Shown: positions 17,680-25,523 of the stretch, piece by piece
Layout of the letters: the number at the start of each line of letters is the position of its first letter
Numbering within the stretch: the first letter of the stretch is position 1
Source of the DNA: an uncultured Rhodobiaceae bacterium
Lineage (GTDB): Archaea > Thermoplasmatota > Poseidoniia > Poseidoniales > Poseidoniaceae
NCBI GenBank assembly: GCA_937911445.1
Contig: CALDQY010000297.1
Coordinates: forward strand, 1-50,423
DNA length: 50,423 bases
Direction of reading: 5' to 3'
The notes under the pieces: generated by a model
Databases searched by the model: none
Told to the model about the DNA's origin: nothing
What the model saw: only the letters and a program-made list of their open reading frames with translations
Position numbers and translations under genes: made by a program

Positions 17680-17943
17680 ATGTCAGACAAGAAATATTTC
17701 GTTCTCATGGAGAACGGTAAAGACACGAGCCAAGTATTTGCGAGCAAGCAACCACGAGGAGCAGCCCTCAAAGCTGCAACCCGTGGACACACGAACATCC
17801 GCCTACGAGAGCGTGGCACCAAGCGTGTACACGTCTTCACAGGCTCCATCAGCATGGTCGACAAGCCTGCTGGCGGCCCAGCTTGGCTCCCAGACAAGAT
17901 CAAGAAGGCCAACGTCAAGAAGGTCGGAATTGAGCACCTCTGA
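17680..17943 (+). CDS. MC1-type archaeal chromatin protein
   Basis: Small basic DNA-bending chromosomal protein of 87 residues. The hallmark of methanogen chromosomal protein MC1 is clear: YFVLMENGKDTSQVFASKQP, then RGAALKAATRG, IRLRERGTKRVHVFTG and PAWLPDKIKKANVKKVG. In known MC1 the RLRERGTK(K/R)VHVF arm and the PAWMP loop contact and kink DNA. It is slightly shorter than Methanosarcina MC1 (about 93 residues), lacking a few residues in the loop between AATRG and IRLRERG. It has its own strong promoter, an optimal GGAGGT and a hairpin terminator, consistent with an abundant nucleoid protein expressed as a single gene. No histone gene is seen in the window. Confidence 0.93.
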   Translation: MSDKKYFVLMENGKDTSQVFASKQPRGAALKAATRGHTNIRLRERGTKRVHVFTGSISMVDKPAGGPAWLPDKIKKANVKKVGIEHL

Positions 17944-18007
17944 GGTTCTCAACTTCTCTTGATTTTGCTGACTCGTTCGACGAGTGTTGCCACAAAAGTG
18001 GCTTTCC

Positions 18008-18045
18008 GCCCCATCAAGGATTCAGGTCCTTGGTGGGGCTTTTTT
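18008..18045 (+). terminator. Hairpin plus T-run terminator after MC1
   Basis: Arms GCCCCATCAAGGA (18008-18020) and TCCTTGGTGGGGC (18027-18039) pair over 13 positions with one G-U, enclosing the six-base loop TTCAGG, and six T follow (18040-18045). It is 65 bases after the MC1 stop. It has the form of a bacterial intrinsic terminator; archaea usually need only the T-run, so the hairpin may add stability to the mRNA 3' end. Confidence 0.7.
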
Positions 18046-18055
18046 CATTTTTGAG

Positions 18056-18511
18056 TCATTTTCCATTGAGTGAAGGTGGGCGCGAAGACCATATGGCCCA
18101 CGTTCCAGTTGCAGTTGCGATCAATCGGTCACCAACTTTGACCTCACCTGCGAGGTGGGCAACATGTTTGCCTCTTCGAACGACCCTTCCTTCAGCAACC
18201 AATCGTTCGCCTGGTCGAGCAGGTGCGAGAAAACTTGTCGATAACTGCGTTGTTGCACACCATTCCTCGACTTTCAAGGATGCAACCAATGCGCTACCCA
18301 ATGCTGAGTCCAGCAGGACCATGTGAATGCCTCCGTGTGCAACACCACCTTTGTTGAGATGCTCGTCTGCTAACGTCAGTTCCAATCGAGAGTGACCTGG
18401 TTTCCAAACGGTGCGTTCAATGCCGAGATCGGCCATGAATCCAGATGGGTCTGGCGGTGATGACAACGTCATAGTGCATTGGTAGAGCATCAACCCAATG
18501 AACCATACCAT
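18056..18511 (-). CDS. PaaI-like hotdog thioesterase
   Basis: Acyl-CoA thioesterase family member of 151 residues or fewer. The hotdog signature is present: LTLADEHLNKGGVAHGGIHM, where HGG marks the start of the central helix, LLDSALGSALVASL, then ATTQLSTSFLAPARPGERLVAE and RRGKHVAHLAGEV. It probably hydrolyses a small aromatic or aliphatic acyl-CoA, but the substrate cannot be read. The start is open: ATG 18511 lies about 36 bases from the shared A/T box at 18541-18553; ATG 18472 (MTLSSPPDP) would give the more usual N-terminus of the family. It is convergent with the MC1 terminator and divergent from the YdeI-like gene. Confidence 0.82.
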   Translation of the reverse strand: MVWFIGLMLYQCTMTLSSPPDPSGFMADLGIERTVWKPGHSRLELTLADEHLNKGGVAHGGIHMVLLDSALGSALVASLKVEEWCATTQLSTSFLAPARPGERLVAEGRVVRRGKHVAHLAGEVKVGDRLIATATGTWAIWSSRPPSLNGK

Positions 18512-18540
18512 TGATGTTGAAACAGTTACAAAAAACTATG

Positions 18541-18553
18541 ATTGATATATTTG
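18541..18553. promoter_or_regulatory. Bidirectional TATA region
   Basis: ATTGATATATTTG reads as a TATA box on either strand (GATATATTT rightward, AAATATATC leftward). Its centre is about 25 bases from the ATG at 18572 and about 36 bases from the ATG at 18511. It is the only such box in the 60 bases between the two divergent genes. Confidence 0.5.
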
Positions 18554-18571
18554 GACCGAATTCTATCACAT

Positions 18572-18805
18572 ATGAGTCAGGACTCGGAAGCAGGAGAATT
18601 TATTGTTGAACCACAAGAATTGCTGGACGCTCTTCGCGTCGCACGGGCCCAATCCTACTGGCTCGATTCGAGTACAACGTATCGCCAGAGCATCATCTCC
18701 TGGATTGAGAAAACCAAGCGAAGAGGTGCCAAGATGAAGCGTATCGAATCGGTTGTTGATCACTGTGTGCGTGGAGAGCAGCTCCCAAATCATCGGTCCT
18801 CCTGA
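18572..18805 (+). CDS. YdeI/OmdA-like small protein (C-terminal domain only)
   Basis: A 77-residue protein matching the end of the YdeI/OmpD-associated (OmdA) family: a helix of the form LLDALRVARAQSYWLDSSTT, then TYRQSIISWIEKTKRRGAKM and KRIESVVDHCVRGEQLPNH. In the family this is the (S/T)-x-R-x-x-x-x-x-W-I-x-x-A-K-(R/K) helix pair that follows a larger beta domain, which is absent here. I chose ATG 18572 over the upstream TTG 18542 because the A/T box at 18541-18553 then sits at leaderless spacing. Role unknown; family members have been tied to bacteriocin resistance in bacteria, which need not apply. Confidence 0.65.
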   Translation: MSQDSEAGEFIVEPQELLDALRVARAQSYWLDSSTTYRQSIISWIEKTKRRGAKMKRIESVVDHCVRGEQLPNHRSS

Positions 18806-18932
18806 AGCGGTAGAGGATAAGTACTGCCTTCATGAGGCGTAGACATGTACCCTTCTTACACCCAGCGATATAGAGGGGCCCCTTTGCAAAATTCATTGCT
18901 TCCGTTGATTAAATAATTTCAGACTCTTAAAT

Positions 18933-19166
18933 TTATGAACGTATCAGTATCAGTACAAATACTGTAAACAGAAACATCACTCCACCTATTGTTATCATTG
19001 ATCCAACAATCAATTCTACGGGCGAGGGCACCAGGTAGCCACGGTCAGAGCTTGCCATTGTGTGATCTAGAACCAAACCAATGACAATAAGTACGACTGA
19101 AAAAATTAACATAAATTCTATCCAACCTTCTCCAGCAATATTGTCCTGCGAATCATTGGATTCCAT
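18933..19166 (-). CDS. Small two-helix membrane protein
   Basis: Seventy-seven residues: an acidic, Asn-rich N-terminus (MESNDSQDNIAGEG), a helix at about 17-35 (FMLIFSVVLIVIGLVLDHTM), a short loop with Arg-Gly-Tyr, and a second helix at about 51-75 (LIVGSMITIGGVMFLFTVFV). It is not recognised. The two helices lie on the same strand as the membrane genes upstream of it (19417 onward), but about 250 bases separate it from the next one, so it may have its own promoter. The region is more AT-rich than its surroundings. Confidence 0.5.
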   Translation of the reverse strand: MESNDSQDNIAGEGWIEFMLIFSVVLIVIGLVLDHTMASSDRGYLVPSPVELIVGSMITIGGVMFLFTVFVLILIRS

Positions 19167-19416
19167 ACCTGTGGCTTACTGGGATTGTTAATTGTGTTTT
19201 CTCAGCAAATAGTCAAGTTGGACTCCTCTTTTATGTTGAGCGAATATTAATCAATCAACTAACTGGTTAGTTCAGATAAGTTGTAAGGGGTTATCCGAAA
19301 CCCCTTTACATTTTATTTTGCGATACGAAAGGGGTTCAGTGGGTCGATACAGGCACTACCCTTTACCAATGAGGAGTGGGAGTGGGGACCCTTTGAAAAT
19401 ACGGTGATGTTGATTG
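19167..19416. other. Gene-free 250-base interval with inverted repeats
   Basis: No convincing reading frame. It holds an inverted repeat AACTAAC-TG-GTTAGTT at 19257-19272 and, ten bases on, a hairpin GTAAGGGGTT (19283-19292) / AACCCCTTTAC (19299-19309) with a T-rich tail ATTTTATTTT at 19310-19319. Further on, CGATAC occurs twice around AAAGGGGTT (19321-19352), and CCCTTTACC near 19358 could pair with it. It may be a terminator, a small structured RNA or regulatory sites; nothing decides between these. Confidence 0.4.
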
Positions 19417-19623
19417 TCAAGAGAAATCTGCATTGGGAGTCCATTCTTCACCGGATGAAAAGGCGGTGCCTGAAAGCAACATGAGAAAGATGAATCCGAT
19501 GAATAAAATCAAAATCAACAGAATAGCCTTTTCTAAGATTTTCAATCCTCGATAAGGGTCTTCAGCATCCAGATCGGTATTTTGATCCATATCCTGCTTG
19601 GGAATATCTGTTCTGTTCATCAT
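19417..19623 (-). CDS. Small single-helix membrane protein
   Basis: Sixty-eight residues: acidic polar N-terminus (about 1-27), one strong helix at about 30-52 (ILEKAILLILILFIGFIFLM) and a short polar C-terminus. Its ATG (19621-19623) overlaps the stop of the upstream membrane gene by 4 bases (ATGA), so translation is probably coupled and the two products may act together. No family recognised. Confidence 0.55.
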   Translation of the reverse strand: MMNRTDIPKQDMDQNTDLDAEDPYRGLKILEKAILLILILFIGFIFLMLLSGTAFSSGEEWTPNADFS

Positions 19624-20168
19624 GCGGATACATCCTCTGATTTTTCTTTATTTTGCGTAACCTGAGTTTTGTAGATGCCTGTGAGTAAGGCGATTTCAGA
19701 GAGTTTTGTAGTGATACCTAGGTAGTCCTCGAGCACGTAGTGTAGGTCGTGGTTTGATACAAAATAACCGATGAACATCGTGATGGTTACTCCGCCGAGG
19801 GCGAGCCGAGAGATTTTTGTTTTCTTTTGATCCATCCAAGATGAAATCGACAGGAACAATATTGCCAGTACGCTGACTCCTCCTATAAGCAGAATTCTGT
19901 CGTTTATTCCGAGAAGAACATGAACCATGCCTGTGAAGACAGCAAAGGAAAAAACAGCAGGAGTAAACACGGAATTATCTGTGTAGAATTTACTCGCAAA
20001 AAGAGGAAATGCAAGTACTGCAGTTGCCATTGCAATTCCAAGAACTTGATAGTTTGCCAGCCCAGATGATGCTTCATCACCATGCGCTGATACGAAAGGT
20101 AGCAGAAACACTAGACTCGTAGCCATCACAAGGACCCGAGCTTGTCGCAAACCCAGCATCAGTATCAC
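19620..20168 (-). CDS. Multi-helix membrane protein, hypothetical
   Basis: About 180 residues with an N-terminal signal-like helix ending in SAHGDE (VLVMATSLVFLLPFVSAHG), then four more helices (YQVLGIAMATAVLAFPLFAS, VFTPAVFSFAVFTGMVHVLL, RILLIGGVSVLAILFLSIS, RLALGGVTITMFIGYFVSNH) and a helical charged tail. His residues at HGDE, in FTGMVHVL, and in SNHDLHYVLE could bind metal or heme, but this is only suggestive. GTG 20168 fits the A/T box at 20188-20200; ATG 20159 is the alternative. It is followed by the 68-residue membrane gene with a 4-base overlap and lies downstream of sdhB, with a 67-base gap and its own promoter. Confidence 0.65.
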   Translation of the reverse strand: MILMLGLRQARVLVMATSLVFLLPFVSAHGDEASSGLANYQVLGIAMATAVLAFPLFASKFYTDNSVFTPAVFSFAVFTGMVHVLLGINDRILLIGGVSVLAILFLSISSWMDQKKTKISRLALGGVTITMFIGYFVSNHDLHYVLEDYLGITTKLSEIALLTGIYKTQVTQNKEKSEDVSA

Positions 20169-20187
20169 TACTAACTTAATGGAAGTG

Positions 20188-20200
20188 CAATTATTAAATG
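20188..20200 (-). promoter_or_regulatory. Probable TATA box of the 180-residue membrane protein gene
   Basis: Minus strand CATTTAATAATTG. The centre lies about 26 bases upstream of the GTG at 20168 and 35 bases upstream of the ATG at 20159, with no Shine-Dalgarno-like run between. Confidence 0.4.
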
Positions 20201-20235
20201 TTGGCTAGGCCGTCTGTTTCAACAAAGAACATACA

Positions 20236-21006
20236 TCAATATCGAACTTTTTGTCGTGTGATGGTTCTCCAAATACGTTGCAATGGATCGTAGTATCGAT
20301 CGACAACACGTTCTTTCAACTGGATGATAGCATCATCGGTGATTTGGATTCCCGCAGGACAGACTTCAGTACAGCAACGTGTAATGTTGCAGTATTCGAT
20401 TCCGAATTCTTTCTTGATTTCAGGAATGCGATCTTCGGTATCGAGTGGATGCATTTCGTATTGTGCAAGACGTACAAGGTTTCGAGGCCCTGCAAATCCA
20501 TCGAACATCTCATGATCACGTAGAACGTGACAGGTGTTGACACAAAGGAAACACTCGATGCACTCACGGAAGTGCTGCACACGGTCGGCTTCCATTTGGT
20601 TGAATTCCCAATCCATGGTTTCTGGACCGTTAATTGGAGCAATGCGTTGAGCAACATCGTAGTTCCATGAAACATCCGTGACCAAGTCTTTGATGTGTGG
20701 GAAGGTCTTCATCGGGCGAATCTCGATTGGCTTGCCTTCTGGTGTTTCTGCAACAACATCGCTCATTCGAGTCATGCACATCAAGCGTGGACGACCGTTG
20801 ATTTCTGCTGAACAGGAACCACACTTACCAGCCTTACAGTTCCAACGAACGGCCATGTCTGGTTCTTGTTCGTGTTGAATACGATGCATACAATCGAGAA
20901 CGACCATCCCTTCATCGAGTGTGATTTCGTATTCCTCAAGATTGGTTTCTCCATCTTCTCCACGAGCGACTTTGAACGCCTGCTTTCTTCCTTTCAATGA
21001 CATCAC
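20236..21006 (-). CDS. sdhB: Succinate dehydrogenase/fumarate reductase iron-sulfur subunit
   Basis: A 256-residue electron-transfer subunit of complex II. The N-terminal ferredoxin-like domain holds the 2Fe-2S cysteines in WNCKAGKCGSCSAEINGRP and the following LMC. The C-terminal domain holds the 4Fe-4S and 3Fe-4S sets: CIECFLCVNTCHV and RCCTEVCPAG. In most SdhB the second set is followed by Pro (CP); here it is CH, a small deviation. Electrons pass from FAD in SdhA through these clusters to quinone at the membrane subunit. The start ATG 21006 overlaps the sdhA stop by 4 bases, so the order of transcription is sdhC-sdhA-sdhB with coupled translation. Confidence 0.95.
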   Translation of the reverse strand: MMSLKGRKQAFKVARGEDGETNLEEYEITLDEGMVVLDCMHRIQHEQEPDMAVRWNCKAGKCGSCSAEINGRPRLMCMTRMSDVVAETPEGKPIEIRPMKTFPHIKDLVTDVSWNYDVAQRIAPINGPETMDWEFNQMEADRVQHFRECIECFLCVNTCHVLRDHEMFDGFAGPRNLVRLAQYEMHPLDTEDRIPEIKKEFGIEYCNITRCCTEVCPAGIQITDDAIIQLKERVVDRYYDPLQRIWRTITRQKVRY

Positions 21007-22865
21007 TTGCCACCTCCTTGTTCCTTGGCACGCTCAGCAATCATGGCTTTGACCTCCTTGATTGCATCTTGAAGATCGTCTCGCATTTCTTCAACAGGTT
21101 CCTGTCGAATCTTGATTTCACCATCTTCCATCCAGATGATGTTAAGGGTCTTGCCCCAGTATTCATCCTCGGGTGTTGGCATATCTTCACGAGTGTGGCC
21201 TCCACGGCTTTCTTCTCGAGTAAGAGCAGCGAGTGCACAAGCACGAGAAACATCGGCCATGTTGATCAGATCGAGTGCTTGGTGCCATCCCGAGTTGTAG
21301 CGTCGACTTGTACCTGGGAAGGATTCCATTGCACGTTCTTTGAAGGCTGTGAGGTCATCCAATGCTTCCTCTAGTTCGTTCTTGGTCCGGATGATTCCAA
21401 CCTTGTGTTGCATCATTTCACGCATTTCATCGTAAATGAGCCCGGGGTTCTCGCCACCTTCTCGTGCAAGCGGTGCCATCATGTCTTCGATCGCCTTCAT
21501 CACTTGAGCATCATCGATGCCTGGTTGTGCGAGGTCAGTAGCTCGCTTTGCAGCATATTCACCAGCACGTTTTCCAAACGTAATCAAATCAGAGAGTGAG
21601 TTGCCACCAAGTCGGTTGGCCCCGTGAAGTCCAGATGCGGCTTCACCGCATGCGTAGAGACCAGGTACAGTTGTTTCTTGCGATTCAGCATCTACGCGAA
21701 TACCGCCCATGATGTAGTGCGCTGTCGGACCAACTTCCATAGCATCCTTGGTGATGTCAACACCAGCTAATTCCATGAATTGGTGGTACATCGATGGAAG
21801 TTTCTTCTTGATGGCTTCCTCACCACGGTGTGAGATGTCGAGGAAAGCTCCACCGTGAGGTGAGCCTCGACCAGCCTCAACTTCAGCCTTAATCGCCTTG
21901 GCAACAACGTCACGTGTCAAGAGTTCAGGAGGTCGTCGAACGGTTGCAAGTTTTCCACTCACGACTTCTTCGACCCATTGGTCGGCTTCTTCAATGGTCT
22001 CAGCGTGATCGCCTTGGAACATCTCAGGGACGTAGTTGAACATGAAGCGGTCGCCATCGCTGTTTGTCAATCGGCCCCCTTCACCACGAACACCCTCTGT
22101 AACGAGAATACCACGGACGGATGGAGGCCATACCATCCCAGTAGGATGGAATTGAACGAATTCCATGTCACGAAGTTCAGCACCTGCCCACAGAGCGAGA
22201 GCATGACCATCGCCTGTGTATTCCCAAGAACCGGAACAAACGCTCCAGCATCGTGTGCTACCGCCAGTTGCAAGAACAACCGACTTCGCAGAGAAAGCGT
22301 GGAAGTCACCATCGACGCGAGTGTAGGCAACACAGCCAGTGACACGGTCGCCTTCCTTCAGGAGATGACGAACGGTGTATTCCATGAAGATGTCAATGCC
22401 TTCGTGTATGCCTCGTTCTTGAAGTGTACGTATGATTTCGAGACCAGTAGCATCACCGACGTGAGCAAGACGTGGGAAGGTGTGACCACCGAAGTTGCGC
22501 TGATTGATCAGGAGTTTGGGTGTTCGATCGAAGACAGCACCCCATTGTTCGAGTTCTCGAACACGATCAGGTGCTTCCTTGGCATGGAATTCAGCCATGC
22601 GCCAGTCAGCAAGCCACTTGCTTCCCTTCATGGTATCATGGAAGTGAACCTTCCAACTGTCACGAGGATCAGCGTTTTGCAGAGCTGCAGCACAGCCACC
22701 TTCGGCCATGACGGTGTGTGCTTTGCCAAGGAGCGACTTGGTGATGATAGCGGTCTTAGCACCGCTGCGAGCGGCTTCGATCGCAGCACGTAGGCCAGCG
22801 CCACCAGCGCCGATAACAACAACATCGTATTCGTGTTTGGTGTATGTTTCACTCATCTTGTTCAC
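21003..22865 (-). CDS. sdhA: Succinate dehydrogenase/fumarate reductase flavoprotein subunit
   Basis: A 620-residue flavoprotein that oxidises succinate to fumarate, or the reverse. The FAD-binding GAGGAGLRAAIEAARSG is near residues 18-34, and GKAHTVMAEGG contains the His that links FAD covalently in SdhA/FrdA. VQFHPTGMVWP and HYIMGGI carry substrate-site residues, and EESRGGHTREDMP near the C-terminus is the conserved Arg/His patch. ATG 22865 overlaps the sdhC stop (ATGA), with ATG 22856 (MSETYTKHEYD) as a possible alternative. Length and motifs are complete; nothing suggests damage. Confidence 0.96.
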   Translation of the reverse strand: MNKMSETYTKHEYDVVVIGAGGAGLRAAIEAARSGAKTAIITKSLLGKAHTVMAEGGCAAALQNADPRDSWKVHFHDTMKGSKWLADWRMAEFHAKEAPDRVRELEQWGAVFDRTPKLLINQRNFGGHTFPRLAHVGDATGLEIIRTLQERGIHEGIDIFMEYTVRHLLKEGDRVTGCVAYTRVDGDFHAFSAKSVVLATGGSTRCWSVCSGSWEYTGDGHALALWAGAELRDMEFVQFHPTGMVWPPSVRGILVTEGVRGEGGRLTNSDGDRFMFNYVPEMFQGDHAETIEEADQWVEEVVSGKLATVRRPPELLTRDVVAKAIKAEVEAGRGSPHGGAFLDISHRGEEAIKKKLPSMYHQFMELAGVDITKDAMEVGPTAHYIMGGIRVDAESQETTVPGLYACGEAASGLHGANRLGGNSLSDLITFGKRAGEYAAKRATDLAQPGIDDAQVMKAIEDMMAPLAREGGENPGLIYDEMREMMQHKVGIIRTKNELEEALDDLTAFKERAMESFPGTSRRYNSGWHQALDLINMADVSRACALAALTREESRGGHTREDMPTPEDEYWGKTLNIIWMEDGEIKIRQEPVEEMRDDLQDAIKEVKAMIAERAKEQGGGK

Positions 22866-23671
22866 CCCACCAAAACAAAGGCCATGTCACTGATATGTCC
22901 TTCTGCGACGGCAATGGTCCATAGGTCGCCAAGGAAGACAAAGCCGAGACTTGTCCAGAACCAGAATCCATGTGAACGATTGAACACACTAATTCGCTTG
23001 AAGAGACGACCACGGAAAGCAGAGATTCCACTGACCCAGCGGTCCAAACTACCACCAGCAAGGTGGCGAAGCGCGTGACATGAGGTCACGTACATGGTCA
23101 AGAGGAACGCCTCAGTCGCCATGATGAACGTTCCAAAGGAGAAGCCCCACCCTGCATCGAAGTGCAGCGTGTGCGTTACATCCCACCATTTGATGACAAT
23201 GATGATCATAGCAGCGTACAGGAAGTAACGGTGAAGGTTGTTGAAGATGAACAAGCGCTTCTCGCCACCGTATCCGATTCTCTTGTTAATCTCAGGCTCA
23301 TCGACCCAGCAACCGGTTGGTGATTGGAAGAAGGTTCGGTAGTAAACACGTCGCATGTAGTAGCAGGTTCCACGGAATCCGAATGGAATCCATAGAACCA
23401 GAATAGCTGCGTTGACCCAACTTGGGTGGTCCCATTCGTTGAGTCCGAACAAACTCCATTCGAGGATATTCGGTGAGAAGATTGGAGAGACAACCGTCGA
23501 ACCTTCGAGTTTGTAGGAGATGCTTTCTGGAAACAGAATCAATCGCCATGCAGTGTAGACGAGGGCAGCGGTGAGAGCAACTCCCATCCAGAAGGGTTGT
23601 GCCCACCAATTGTCGATTCGATCGGTACGCCCAAGCCCGTTAATCACGGGGAGTTTGATGCCTTCTCCCAT
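22862..23671 (-). CDS. sdhC: Succinate dehydrogenase membrane anchor, single fused subunit
   Basis: A 269-residue protein with about five helices (WMGVALTAALVYTAWRLIL; WVNAAILVLWIPFGFRGTCY; YFLYAAMIIIVIKWWDVTHT; FGTFIMATEAFLLTMYVTSC; FWFWTSLGFVFLGDLW) and the first gene of the operon. Motifs YYMRRVYYRTFFQSP, NLHRYF and TSCHALRHLAGG recall the single-subunit anchors of actinobacterial-type complex II; the His residues in NLHRYF and SCHALRH are candidate heme ligands. It anchors SdhAB and reduces quinone. There is a Shine-Dalgarno-like GGGTGA before the ATG and an A/T box GGAATAAGCC near 23696-23705. The resemblance to actinobacterial anchors is by eye. Confidence 0.8.
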   Translation of the reverse strand: MGEGIKLPVINGLGRTDRIDNWWAQPFWMGVALTAALVYTAWRLILFPESISYKLEGSTVVSPIFSPNILEWSLFGLNEWDHPSWVNAAILVLWIPFGFRGTCYYMRRVYYRTFFQSPTGCWVDEPEINKRIGYGGEKRLFIFNNLHRYFLYAAMIIIVIKWWDVTHTLHFDAGWGFSFGTFIMATEAFLLTMYVTSCHALRHLAGGSLDRWVSGISAFRGRLFKRISVFNRSHGFWFWTSLGFVFLGDLWTIAVAEGHISDMAFVLVG

Positions 23672-23757
23672 AGGTTCACCCTTGCCCTCATCGGGGCTTA
23701 TTCCTACCCAACAACTAGGGGTCTTTGAGGTTGGCCCTTCGTCCCCTTGCAGCGTTT

Positions 23758-23774
23758 GAAAGAAAATAAAACGC
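23758..23774 (-). terminator. T-rich terminator of the aldehyde dehydrogenase gene
   Basis: Minus strand GCGTTTTATTTTCTTTC begins 12 bases after the stop at 23786. A run of T without a hairpin is enough to end transcription in archaea. It lies between this gene and the sdh promoter. Confidence 0.5.
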
Positions 23775-23785
23775 GATTTGAACGA

Positions 23786-25441
23786 TTAGACCAATTCGTC
23801 CCATCGAACTTCTGCTTCAACCATCTCGATTTCGTCAACATCCATCTGAGCAAGTTGGAGTTTTCCAGAGAGTTCGTCGTTGACAGCATGCCAATAAGAA
23901 TACGCTTCAATGACCCAAATTCCAGATTCTCGAGTCCCATTACCGCTTCCCTTAACCCCACCGAATGGAAGATGAGCCTCTGCGCCGGTTGTGGAATTGT
24001 TAATTCCAGTCATTCCTGCTTTGATTCCGGTCTTGAAGCGGTACGCCTCGAGACGATCGTTGGTGTAGATGGCTGAAGACAATCCGTACGGGCTTGCGTT
24101 GGCCAAGTGAAGTCCGTGTTCAAAATTATCAGCTTTGACCAATGTGATGGCAGGGCCGAACATTTCCTCGTGGAAGCAACGCATCTCTTCGGTGACGCCT
24201 GCATAGACGTGGGGCCACATGAAGACGCCATCCTCAGGCGTACCCACAAATCCAGATGGTTTGTTATCGGAGGTGATTCTTCCTTCTCCGTAGAGTTTTG
24301 TTGCTCCATCCTGCTCGCACATTTGGATGACTTCGAGGAAGTCCTTTGCGTACTTTTCAGAGAGCATCGAGCCATACAGAACACCCTCATGTTCTAGGGA
24401 ATCCCCGATGCGCGTCGAGCGGACCTTGTCCATCAATTTCGCAACGAACTCGTCGTAAATGTCCTTGTGAATGATGAGGTTTCCAAGCGAAGTACAACGT
24501 TGACCAGCGGTTCCGAAACCTGCCCAATACGCTCCTTCAACAGCGTTCTCGAGGTTCGCAGATGGCATGATTACGAGTGGATTCTTTCCACCGAGTTCGA
24601 GTGAACAAGAGACGAGGTTTCGTCCACAAACTTCGCCAATCATCTTTCCAACAGCTGTTGAACCGGTAAAGGAAATCTTGTTGACACGGCCTTCATCGAC
24701 AGCATTGATGAGGTGTTGACCTGCACCGCTTCCCTTACCATGGACGAGATTGATGACGCCATCCGGTAGGCCCGATTGATGCATGATTCGGGCGAGTGCA
24801 AACGAAAGCAGTGGAGAATCTTGAGGCGACTTCCAGACGCAGGTGTTTCCGCACATGATGGCTGGAATCATCTTCCAGAACGGTACAGCGGATGGGAAGT
24901 TGCAAGCGTTGATGATTCCACAAACACCGAGCGGTCGTCGATAGGTGAACAACTCCTTGTCAGGTAGCTCAGAATTCACCGTTTGACCGTACAATCGTCG
25001 ACCTTCGGATTGGAAGAAGAGACAGGTGTCGATTGCTTCTTGAATTTCTCCTCCACATTCTTTCAATGTCTTCCCAATTTCTCGAGCTTGCAAGCGAACA
25101 AGATCGTCCTTGTGCTCCATCAACAATCGGCCCATGTTTCCAATGATTTGTCCACGGGTTGGTGCTGGTGTAGCAGACCATGCAGGGAACGCAGCGTGAG
25201 CTGCGTCAAGTGCAGCATCAACGTCTGCTTTTGTCGACAGAGGAAACGCTCCAAGAACGTCGTTCAGCAATGCAGGATTGCGTGATTCAAATGTTGCACC
25301 ATCGCTTGATTCAGCCAATTGGCCGTTGATGATGTTGAACCCTTTGACGCTCGGGCGATTCTTTGGATTGTTGGCTTCGAGGAACGTTAAACCTGCTTCA
25401 AGTACGTGGACCATGATGCAATCGAGTCCGATTCCCTCCAT
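23786..25441 (-). CDS. NAD(P)-dependent aldehyde dehydrogenase
   Basis: Oxidises an aldehyde to its acid; substrate not known. The ALDH core is complete: the cofactor strand and turn ICGIINACNFPSAVPFWKM, FTGSTAVGK, the general base Glu in LELGGKNP (about residue 281), the catalytic Cys in TAGQRCTS (about 313) and the late HEEMFGPA and PFGGVKGSGNG. The C-terminal tail (HAVNDELSGKLQLAQMDVDE) is like that of a bacterial ALDH group whose members act on 1-pyrroline-5-carboxylate or aminoadipate semialdehyde, so amino-acid catabolism is possible. ATG 25441 is used; ATG 25414 (MVHVLEAG) is equally plausible and gives a more ordinary N-terminus. It is divergent from cdc48 by about 80 bases. Confidence 0.92.
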   Translation of the reverse strand: MEGIGLDCIMVHVLEAGLTFLEANNPKNRPSVKGFNIINGQLAESSDGATFESRNPALLNDVLGAFPLSTKADVDAALDAAHAAFPAWSATPAPTRGQIIGNMGRLLMEHKDDLVRLQAREIGKTLKECGGEIQEAIDTCLFFQSEGRRLYGQTVNSELPDKELFTYRRPLGVCGIINACNFPSAVPFWKMIPAIMCGNTCVWKSPQDSPLLSFALARIMHQSGLPDGVINLVHGKGSGAGQHLINAVDEGRVNKISFTGSTAVGKMIGEVCGRNLVSCSLELGGKNPLVIMPSANLENAVEGAYWAGFGTAGQRCTSLGNLIIHKDIYDEFVAKLMDKVRSTRIGDSLEHEGVLYGSMLSEKYAKDFLEVIQMCEQDGATKLYGEGRITSDNKPSGFVGTPEDGVFMWPHVYAGVTEEMRCFHEEMFGPAITLVKADNFEHGLHLANASPYGLSSAIYTNDRLEAYRFKTGIKAGMTGINNSTTGAEAHLPFGGVKGSGNGTRESGIWVIEAYSYWHAVNDELSGKLQLAQMDVDEIEMVEAEVRWDELV

Positions 25442-25523
25442 GAAGGCTGCGATTCAATCGCATGACAATTCATCGGGATTTTCGTAACTCATGGTTTTAG
25501 TACTCTCGGGACTTGGAAGAGGT

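Noticed and set aside
18806..18880. tRNA-like stretch (AGCGGTAGAGGATAAG with a GCCT/AGGC hairpin)
   Set aside because: The D-arm resemblance is not matched by a T-arm consensus or an acceptor stem.
19250..19420. CRISPR fragment or insertion-sequence ends
   Set aside because: The inverted repeats are not regularly spaced, there is no transposase and no target duplication.
21978..22793. A 271-residue plus-strand ORF inside sdhA
   Set aside because: Antisense shadow of a fully conserved flavoprotein; no motifs.
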